In this document: piece by piece, positions 1 through 5,108 of the stretch | How the letters are laid out: each line of letters starts with the position of its first letter | Position numbering within the stretch: the stretch's first letter is position 1 | Assembly: GCA_002841605.1 (NCBI GenBank) | Contig: PHAF01000059.1 | Coordinates: forward strand, 1 to 11,161 | Reading direction: 5' to 3' | From: Firmicutes bacterium HGW-Firmicutes-10 | GTDB taxonomy: Bacteria > Bacillota_I > Bacilli_A > Erysipelotrichales > Erysipelotrichaceae | Length of the DNA: 11,161 nucleotides | The notes under the pieces: model-generated | The model's input: only the letters and a program-made list of their open reading frames with translations | What the model was told of the DNA's origin: nothing | Databases searched by the model: none | Made by a program: the position numbers and the translations under genes

Positions 1-77
1 TCTCAATGCCAAAAGAACGTGTTATTTTTTCGGAGTGCAAGTTTACAGAATTCAACCCGATTTAACAAGCGAATTTG
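1..77 (-). pseudogene. Out-of-frame continuation of pilM, cut by the window edge
   Basis: Reading the minus strand past the TAA at 80-78, one shifted frame gives TNSLVKSG (78-55). A second shifted frame gives LNSVNLHSEKITRSFGIE (55-2). Joined, this resembles the PilM segment 'LLKxAGLKP..IDIxSxAIARAF'. Adding one A to the AAAA run at 82-85 and one G to the GGG run at 56-58 restores a single open frame from pilM to the window edge. Both repair points are homopolymers, so base-calling error is as possible as true decay. The match is by eye and short. Confidence 0.45.
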
Positions 78-515
78 TTAATTTTCCTTCGATTCATTTT
101 CTACTGCTTTTTCCGGAACTTCAACAGCTATTGCTTCTTCTTCTTTTTGGATTTCCTCCAATACAATAAAATCCATGATATAATCAGGTGTTAAATTGAG
201 AGCATTCATCATCTCACTTCGAACGATAAAGGGAGTCTTTTTATCATCAATTTTAGGGATCATCAACTCACGATAAATTATGGAGGAATTGTTTATGCAA
301 AATATACAGTCTTTCTCCCTAATATTGTTTTTGGTCAAGTGTTGAGCAAGCATTTCACCGAACTCATCAACTTCACGGACTCCTTGATTGTCAATCCAAC
401 TTTCCGGAAACTCAAAGAATAATGTCTTTGAAATACTTATTGGTCCGGATTTTGACTTTGACTTTGATTCGACCATATAGACAAAGCCACTACGAATTTC
501 TAATGATAAAGCCAT
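78..515 (-). pseudogene. pilM: PilM-like type IV pilus actin-like ATPase, N-terminal part only (frame lost)
   Basis: Cytoplasmic actin-like protein that, in the PilM family, links the inner-membrane pilus alignment complex (PilN/PilO) to the assembly motor. Seen: the first residues (LSLEIRSGFVYMVE) fit the family's first phosphate motif, usually IDIGSSxIKxVE, with Asp replaced by Glu and Gly by Arg. Residues 75-120 (IIYRELMIPKI through DYIMDFIVLEE) match the conserved stretch after it. The frame stops at 145 residues, whereas the family is usually about 350. The tail is acidic and low in complexity. The start has a strong AGGGGG ribosome site 8 bases upstream and lies 18 bases after pilC, so it is translated from the pilus operon. 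PilM-like coding seems to continue in other frames over 1-77. The family assignment is quite safe. Whether the gene is decayed, mis-sequenced or a genuine short form is open. Confidence 0.72.
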
Positions 516-533
516 ATTTCATGCCCCCTTCTA

Positions 534-1721
534 TTAACCAATCGCACCATACATTGAGAAGATTGGTTGTATTATGGATAATACAATAAACCCAATAACG
601 ATACCTAATACAATAATCATGGCTGGTTCAATCATGGAAACCATTCGCTGAATTGCCGAATCTGCCTCATTATCAAAGTAATCTGCCGTAGAATTCAATA
701 ACTCACCCAAAGAACCCGATTCTTCACCAATGTAAATCATAGAAGACAACATTGGATCAAAAGACCCTGTATTTGCAATTGCCCGGGAAATCAAATCACC
801 TTGCGAAACTGACGCCATTACATCTCTAAACATATCTTCCAAATGAGCATTCCCGAGTACTTTTGAAGTCGTTTCAATCATATCAAGTGTCTGTACACCA
901 CTGGAATACAGCGATGCAAATGCTCTTGCACAACGTGCCGAATAAATCGTTTGGACCAATTTCCCCAAGACTGGCATGAAAATCTTGAATTTATCGAACC
1001 TGACTCTGACAGTTCTAACTTTTAATGCCATTCTTGCTCCAACAACTCCGACAACAATCACTGCTAATATGGCAATCCAATTATTCAAAATAAAATCACT
1101 GACACCTAACATGATCTTTGTTGAAGCGGGCATATCTTTTGGATCAAACATGGAAGTAATGGAGGGTAACACAAAAACAACCAACATTAATACGACCGAC
1201 ACCGCAACAACAGCCAGAACAATCGGATAAACACTTGCACTCTTGATTTTATTCGCCAGTCTTGCCTCTTTTTCATAGTGATCCGACATACGGGCTAGCG
1301 ACTTATCTAGCGTACCACCTAACTCACCGGCTAATATCATATTTAATAGTAAGTCCGGAAATGCACCTCGTTGCAGTTTCATTGCATCAGAAAGGGAGTT
1401 CCCTTTTTGGACCTCCTCGTAAATATTCCTGAATATTTTTTTAGTCTTTGCATTATCAGCTTTGCTTTGAAGCATATCCAAAGCTTGCATGATTGGGATA
1501 CCCGAAGTTACCATCGTACCTAACTGCCGACAGAAAATAACCAAACTTTTCATCTTCAACTTGGATATGTTATCAGATTCCGACTTCGTTTCCTTATAGT
1601 CCAACAAAAACATTTGCTTATTCTTAATAATTTGCACGACTTCTAAATTATTCTCAGCCATTATAACCTCAGAAACAGTCTTCCCTCGATTATCGACAGC
1701 GGTTACATAATAACTTTTCAT
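534..1721 (-). CDS. pilC: PilC/GspF-family type IV pilus inner-membrane platform protein
   Basis: Polytopic membrane protein that forms the platform between the cytoplasmic motor ATPases and the growing pilus. The 395 residues fit the family's usual ~400. Two T2SSF repeats are seen, at about 60-187 and 260-387. Repeat 1 carries FCRQLGTMVTSGIPIMQAL and GELGGTLDKSL. Repeat 2 carries FASLYSSGVQTLDMIE and GEESGSLGELL. Membrane segments lie near 165-187, 213-233 and 363-385, the last ending in the typical IVLSIIQPIFSMY. A short N-terminal domain (1-45) with VTAVDNRGKTVSEVIMAEN resembles the usual PilC start. The start codon follows a doubled purine tract, AGGGGGAAAGGGG, and is 21 bases after the pilX-like stop. 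The gene is intact, with nothing missing. Function by family is secure. Confidence 0.95.
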   Translation of the reverse strand: MKSYYVTAVDNRGKTVSEVIMAENNLEVVQIIKNKQMFLLDYKETKSESDNISKLKMKSLVIFCRQLGTMVTSGIPIMQALDMLQSKADNAKTKKIFRNIYEEVQKGNSLSDAMKLQRGAFPDLLLNMILAGELGGTLDKSLARMSDHYEKEARLANKIKSASVYPIVLAVVAVSVVLMLVVFVLPSITSMFDPKDMPASTKIMLGVSDFILNNWIAILAVIVVGVVGARMALKVRTVRVRFDKFKIFMPVLGKLVQTIYSARCARAFASLYSSGVQTLDMIETTSKVLGNAHLEDMFRDVMASVSQGDLISRAIANTGSFDPMLSSMIYIGEESGSLGELLNSTADYFDNEADSAIQRMVSMIEPAMIIVLGIVIGFIVLSIIQPIFSMYGAIG

Positions 1722-1742
1722 GTTTCCCCTTTCCCCCTATAT

Positions 1743-3455
1743 TTATGGTCCAGCAACAACAGCAGTATCAATCTCAATAATATTAGAGAAGAGTATGACT
1801 GGATCCTCTGGCTTATTGTTTCCTGTTCCAGAAGCTGGTGTGTAGAACAAATAGTCAAACAATGGTAATGCATTCATTCTTTTGTATATTACTGACGAAC
1901 TATTCGCAGAGAGTTCAACTACTTTTGCCATAATGGATCCATACAGAGTCGCGTTTGATCCTAACACGACATGTGCAATCGGCGCATATATCCAAACCGG
2001 AATATCCGGTACTGAACCCGTTGAATTTGATGTGAAGAATAAATCTCCTCCAGCCGTGATAATATAACCTTTAAATGGAACATTCTGCATATTAACATCA
2101 ACATTGCCAAACATCAGGCTACCAGTAAAGTTGATATTATTCGAAATTTGAAATTCTGGATTAAAGCTTGGATCATCAGAAACTGTGGTCATCATTCCTG
2201 TATTCAAGTCAGTTTGCAAAGGAGGGATCTTCCATGTGTCAAGTACAAGAATGAATTTCGTAGGGTCATTCCTTTGCACAATTACATTAGCACCCCAAGG
2301 AATAAAGAACTTATTCCCGGTTTTTGCTGTATTTGTTTCATCTATTTTTCTCATAACCATAACGCGTCCGGTTCCATCAACTCTTAAGGTTCCAGAAGTT
2401 GCTATCAGATTCCCTACAACCAATTTCTTTACTTGAGTCGCATAACCATAATTCCCTAAATCTATCCGAATGTTAGATGAAGTATTTAGTGTTGCTAAAT
2501 AATACCCTTTTTTCCCTGGGTGTCTTCGAAGATCTGGCAAACTAAGAACTCCACCTTGAACAAAAACTTCGAGCAGTTCTTCCTGAGAAGGAAAAGTAGG
2601 CATTATAATGCTTGGAAATATTCTCTTATCTTCTTCTTTATATACCATTTTATCAGCTGCAAAACACCCTAATGAGTTCCCTGGCAGTTGTGTATATGAA
2701 GCAAAAGTTAGTACAGTTCCTGGTGCTGTAGCGATTGACCAAATATTGTCACAATAACTATCACTGATCGCAATTGAGTTGCCTGCTCCATCCGGATCTT
2801 CTTTATTCAGTATTGTTTTCTGATCTTTATCTGCTAAATGCAAAAGTGGACCCATTTGTACACTCGGTGAATAATTAATCGGAAGTGCTTCACCGTTTGT
2901 GAATACATCCCCGCGAATCAACCCGTTATTTGATCTCATCCAAATCGAAGAACGCGAGATAACCGCCTTATTCATTGTTGATTCTCCAGATCCGTAGGTC
3001 AAATAGATTACCACTTCGACCTCAAGAGTTCTGATCACATCTCTGACATAGCCTGTTGAACGCAACACATAAACATCAGCATTGGGTAAGTCGCCGTACT
3101 GAAGCGGGCCATTGACATTAACTATAGCAAAGTTGCCATCACCAACGTCAACAACCTTGTTTGCGTTTATCGCAAACATTGCATCCGCCAAATATTGTTT
3201 TAAATCTTCACTTCCGGGAGTGTAATCAATTCCTGGATTGTACAAATAACTTTCAATCTGTGAAATCCGGGTATTTATTCCGGACTCTGCAACATAGTAA
3301 GCTTTTGTGTGATCATTTGCGAATAATGCGTTCCGTTGATTTACAACAGCAGCAAACATAGCTCCACCAAGCATAATGACTAAAATAAGGAAAATAAGTA
3401 CGACAGTGATTAATGCCATACCTTTATTATTTCTAAATGGTCGAATTAGTTTCAT
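1743..3455 (-). CDS. Large PilX/GspK-like minor pilin with beta-rich C-terminal region
   Basis: Probable tip or priming minor pilin of the type IV pilus. Seen: a short basic leader ending RNNKG (residues 8-12), then a hydrophobic helix from M13 to about 36 (MALITVVLIFLILVIMLGG). Position 5 of the mature protein is Thr, not the usual Glu; loss of Glu5 is known for GspK. Next comes the PilX N-terminal style AYYVAESGI (52-60). From about 100 to 570 the protein looks beta-rich with many Asn, Gly and Ser. The late stretch GYIITAGGDLFF...APIAHVVLGSNATLYGSIMAK (463-511) resembles the repetitive C-terminal domain often joined to PilX_N proteins. The only cysteines are C235 and C264. At 570 residues it is much bigger than usual minor pilins. 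Its ribosome site TAGGAGG includes the stop codon of the preceding pilW-like gene. The pilin class is secure; the role of the large domain is inferred. Confidence 0.85.
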   Translation of the reverse strand: MKLIRPFRNNKGMALITVVLIFLILVIMLGGAMFAAVVNQRNALFANDHTKAYYVAESGINTRISQIESYLYNPGIDYTPGSEDLKQYLADAMFAINANKVVDVGDGNFAIVNVNGPLQYGDLPNADVYVLRSTGYVRDVIRTLEVEVVIYLTYGSGESTMNKAVISRSSIWMRSNNGLIRGDVFTNGEALPINYSPSVQMGPLLHLADKDQKTILNKEDPDGAGNSIAISDSYCDNIWSIATAPGTVLTFASYTQLPGNSLGCFAADKMVYKEEDKRIFPSIIMPTFPSQEELLEVFVQGGVLSLPDLRRHPGKKGYYLATLNTSSNIRIDLGNYGYATQVKKLVVGNLIATSGTLRVDGTGRVMVMRKIDETNTAKTGNKFFIPWGANVIVQRNDPTKFILVLDTWKIPPLQTDLNTGMMTTVSDDPSFNPEFQISNNINFTGSLMFGNVDVNMQNVPFKGYIITAGGDLFFTSNSTGSVPDIPVWIYAPIAHVVLGSNATLYGSIMAKVVELSANSSSVIYKRMNALPLFDYLFYTPASGTGNNKPEDPVILFSNIIEIDTAVVAGP

Positions 3456-3467
3456 CAGGTCAACCTC

Positions 3468-3950
3468 CTAACTTCCGACGCGAACAAAAATTCGCACTAC
3501 AACTTCGTTAACCCTTCCATACCGATCTGCATTACTTCTAATCGTCAATAAAACAGAGTTATCAGTAACTCGGTATGGTGATACAGTAAACTCAGAAACT
3601 CCACTGGCAATTACAGCACCATTTCTTTGTACATTGCTGCCCACCAAACAATAGGCAATACTTGCCTCATAAACAGGTGTAATCGTATAGCAGCTACCTG
3701 AAATAACCAAATCCCCAACACCGAACACATGACGTCTTATATCTTTTTCAAACTGCACTGAAACGATTCGTAGGGCAGCCTGATTTGCGACCTGTGACTC
3801 TTCATCTCGGAAAAATCCCATCGAACTCGAAACTAACATCGTAATCAAATACATAAATACAGATAAAACTGCCAAAGTGACAATCACTTCAATCAGAGTG
3901 AAACCTTTTTTGCTTAACACTGATTTTGAATGGTTACGGATCAAGTTCAT
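3468..3950 (-). CDS. GspJ/PilW-like type IV minor pilin
   Basis: Minor pilin expected to be cleaved and N-methylated by prepilin peptidase and placed in the pilus tip complex. Seen: a 16-residue leader ending SKKG, cleavage G16/F17, then FTLIEVIVTLAVLS with Glu at mature position 5 (E21) and a membrane helix 17-40. The globular part (about 50-160) is beta-rich and ends in VVRIFVRVGS. It holds only two cysteines, C87 and C101. At 160 residues it is short for PilW but normal for GspJ-type pilins. The start lies 2 bases after the stop of the pilV-like gene with a modest GGCGG site, so translational coupling is likely. The GspJ-like assignment rests on order (I, J, K) more than on sequence. Confidence 0.85.
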   Translation of the reverse strand: MNLIRNHSKSVLSKKGFTLIEVIVTLAVLSVFMYLITMLVSSSMGFFRDEESQVANQAALRIVSVQFEKDIRRHVFGVGDLVISGSCYTITPVYEASIAYCLVGSNVQRNGAVIASGVSEFTVSPYRVTDNSVLLTIRSNADRYGRVNEVVVRIFVRVGS

Positions 3951-3952
3951 AA

Positions 3953-4417
3953 TTAACCGCCTACTACCGGGACAAAGCGCATGAAATTCTCAATTACTGC
4001 CCTGTCCCCGGCATATTCGCCGGTTGTGATTTCAACTGTAACTGTCACTACATGCAAAGAGAACAAAGTCGGATCTGGATGATACTCAAACAGAACTTGA
4101 TACGCTATGTTGGCTACTTTTCTAGAACAAATCTCAGCACCATCATCCTGTGGTTCACAAACAAACTTTGGTTTATCAACACCAAAATCTCGACCTTCCA
4201 TCCAAGTGACTATATCCGGCATTGTTGAGGTTTTGCCTTTGTTATAGATTTGTTCCAACTCTTCTTGAGCATAATAGTTCGCATCCATAAACTCCTTGGA
4301 CACATTATTCATCATATTGGTAATTAAGAACGCAGGAAAAACTGTGACCATGACGATAGCAAAAAGCGCCATAGCTACAATTACTTCTACAAGAGTCATG
4401 CCTTTGCGATTTCTCAT
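3953..4417 (-). CDS. GspI/PilV-like type IV minor pilin, first gene of the pilus operon
   Basis: Minor pilin with a class III signal: leader MRNRKG, cleavage G6/M7, then MTLVEVIVAMALFAIVMV with Glu5 (E11) and a membrane helix to about residue 32. The remaining ~120 residues form a small globular domain with a late beta pair (LFSLHVVTVTVEITTGEY). Two cysteines, C87 and C97, sit 10 apart in an acidic loop and could form a disulfide. The MTLVEV start and first position before a GspJ-like and a GspK-like gene suggest the PilV/GspI role. The start has a weak GGTG-type ribosome site. It is the first gene after the divergent promoter region. Confidence 0.85.
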   Translation of the reverse strand: MRNRKGMTLVEVIVAMALFAIVMVTVFPAFLITNMMNNVSKEFMDANYYAQEELEQIYNKGKTSTMPDIVTWMEGRDFGVDKPKFVCEPQDDGAEICSRKVANIAYQVLFEYHPDPTLFSLHVVTVTVEITTGEYAGDRAVIENFMRFVPVVGG

Positions 4418-4463
4418 GTTTCACCACACCCTGTCATGAGTTGTCAACCGTCTGATTAAGTAC

Positions 4464-4492
4464 ATTGTAATGCAAATGATAACTACTTACAA
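4464..4492 (-). promoter_or_regulatory. Second, nearer promoter candidate for the pilus operon
   Basis: Minus strand TTGTAA (4492-4487), a 17-base spacer and TACAAT (4469-4464) form a fair sigma-A match. Start of transcription would be near 4457, about 40 bases before the pilV-like start codon. It may act with, or instead of, the extended -10 promoter upstream. Confidence 0.4.
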
Positions 4493-4547
4493 GATGAAAA
4501 CCCATTCAAAATACGAAAAAAGAACGGGACAACTGATTCCTAATGAC

Positions 4548-4577
4548 ATTATAGCACCAAAGCTTTAAAAATTTTAA
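4548..4577 (-). promoter_or_regulatory. Extended -10 promoter candidate for the pilus operon
   Basis: On the minus strand TGCTATAAT gives a perfect -10 (TATAAT, 4553-4548) with the extended TG element at -15/-14. A weak TTAAAA lies 18 bases upstream (4577-4572). Transcription would start near 4541, giving a leader of about 124 bases before the pilV-like start. Confidence 0.55.
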
Positions 4578-4590
4578 GTGATATTATCAC
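4578..4590. promoter_or_regulatory. Perfect palindrome GTGATA-T-TATCAC, probable operator
   Basis: A 13-base perfect inverted repeat (two 6-base arms, single central base) lies between the two divergent promoters. Its centre is about 43 bases upstream of the predicted pilus start and about 50 upstream of the predicted NUDIX start. Arms this close cannot form a stable hairpin, so a dimeric DNA-binding protein is the natural reading. The GTGA/TCAC halves recall CRP/FNR-type sites, but the spacing is one base short of their usual six. The regulator is unknown. Confidence 0.5.
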
Positions 4591-4618
4591 GGAATTGCTT
4601 TTTTTGGTTGTTTTTCGG

Positions 4619-4627
4619 TGCTAGAAT
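4619..4627 (+). promoter_or_regulatory. Extended -10 promoter candidate for the NUDIX/CoA-disulfide reductase operon
   Basis: TGCTAGAAT combines an extended TG element with TAGAAT. No good -35 is found at 17 bases (only a T-run), which is acceptable for extended -10 promoters; TTGCTT at 4595-4600 is too far, with a 21-base spacer. Transcription would begin near 4634, leaving a leader of about 60 bases. Confidence 0.5.
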
Positions 4628-4637
4628 AGTGGTGTGT

Positions 4638-4651
4638 GTTAAAAAATTAAC
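4638..4651. repeat. Short inverted repeat GTTAA-AAAA-TTAAC in the NUDIX leader
   Basis: Two 5-base arms flank four A residues, just after the predicted start of transcription of the NUDIX operon. Its place would suit a repressor site, but AT-rich palindromes of this size occur by chance. Confidence 0.25.
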
Positions 4652-4694
4652 AGTGTCCAAACTTTTTCACATATCGTAGAAATCAGGTGAAGGT

Positions 4695-5105
4695 ATGAAA
4701 CAAGTTTACGGTTCAGCCGGTATATTAAAACAGGGAAACCGCATCTGCGCATTGCGCCGAAAATTCGGCGACTTTGCGGGTTATTATGAATTCCCGGGTG
4801 GTAAAGTCGAAATCGGTGAAACCGCTGAAGAAGCGGTGATCCGGGAATGCAAAGAAGAACTGGATGTCACTGTCAGGGTGCTGTCTTTAGTAGATATCAT
4901 CCACCACGATTACCCCGGTTTTCATTTAAAGATGCCTTTATATCTGTGTGAGATCATGGAGGGCGAAATGAAACTTTCCGTCCATGACGATCTTGTCTGG
5001 TTGGATGAGTTGAATGTCAGTGAGTTGAACTGGATTGAAGCTACCCGATTATTAGTTCCTAAGATCAAGAATATCATTATAGAAATCCAAACGAAAGAAG
5101 GCTAA
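4695..5105 (+). CDS. NUDIX (MutT-like) nucleotide pyrophosphohydrolase
   Basis: Cytoplasmic hydrolase of the NUDIX family, which cleaves nucleoside diphosphate-linked compounds. Close relatives act on oxidised or free nucleoside triphosphates, such as 8-oxo-dGTP or (d)CTP. Seen: a NUDIX box at 36-58, G36-x5-E42-x7-R50-E51-C-K-E54-E55, with Cys at the hydrophobic site before KEE and Asp in place of the usual Gly. The metal-binding glutamates are all present. The WEFPGGK-like entry is YEFPGGK, and YPGFHLKMPLYLCEI (73-87) is typical of the MutT/CTP-pyrophosphatase branch. Length (136) is normal. The start is set by AGGTGAAGG immediately upstream. The next gene begins 3 bases after its stop, so the two are co-transcribed. 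The shared operon with a thiol-redox enzyme fits an oxidative-stress role, but that is inference; the substrate cannot be told. Confidence 0.9.
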   Translation: MKQVYGSAGILKQGNRICALRRKFGDFAGYYEFPGGKVEIGETAEEAVIRECKEELDVTVRVLSLVDIIHHDYPGFHLKMPLYLCEIMEGEMKLSVHDDLVWLDELNVSELNWIEATRLLVPKIKNIIIEIQTKEG

Positions 5106-5108
5106 GCC

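Larger units (their letters stand above)
4418..4694. other. Divergent regulatory spacer between the pilus and NUDIX operons
   Basis: This 277-base AT-rich spacer holds no open frame of note. It carries the two pilus promoter candidates, the central palindrome, the NUDIX promoter and the leader palindrome listed separately. No terminator hairpin and no recognised riboswitch were seen. The T-run after the palindrome (4599-4605) is not preceded by a stable stem. Confidence 0.7.

Noticed and set aside
976..1230. Plus-strand open frame opposite pilC
   Set aside because: It lies wholly inside the clear PilC gene, has no ribosome site, and reads as a Thr/Ile-rich antisense translation of membrane codons.
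1882..2436. Several short plus-strand frames opposite the PilX-like gene
   Set aside because: They are shadows of a well-supported pilin gene, overlap one another, and show no domain or start signal.
4578..4605. Palindrome followed by a T-run as a terminator
   Set aside because: The single-base centre allows only a 4-base stem with a 5-base loop, and the T-run starts 8 bases later, so termination is unlikely.
4595..4627. TTGCTT with TAGAAT as a classic -35/-10 pair for the NUDIX operon
   Set aside because: The spacer is 21 bases, too long; the extended -10 element explains the site better.
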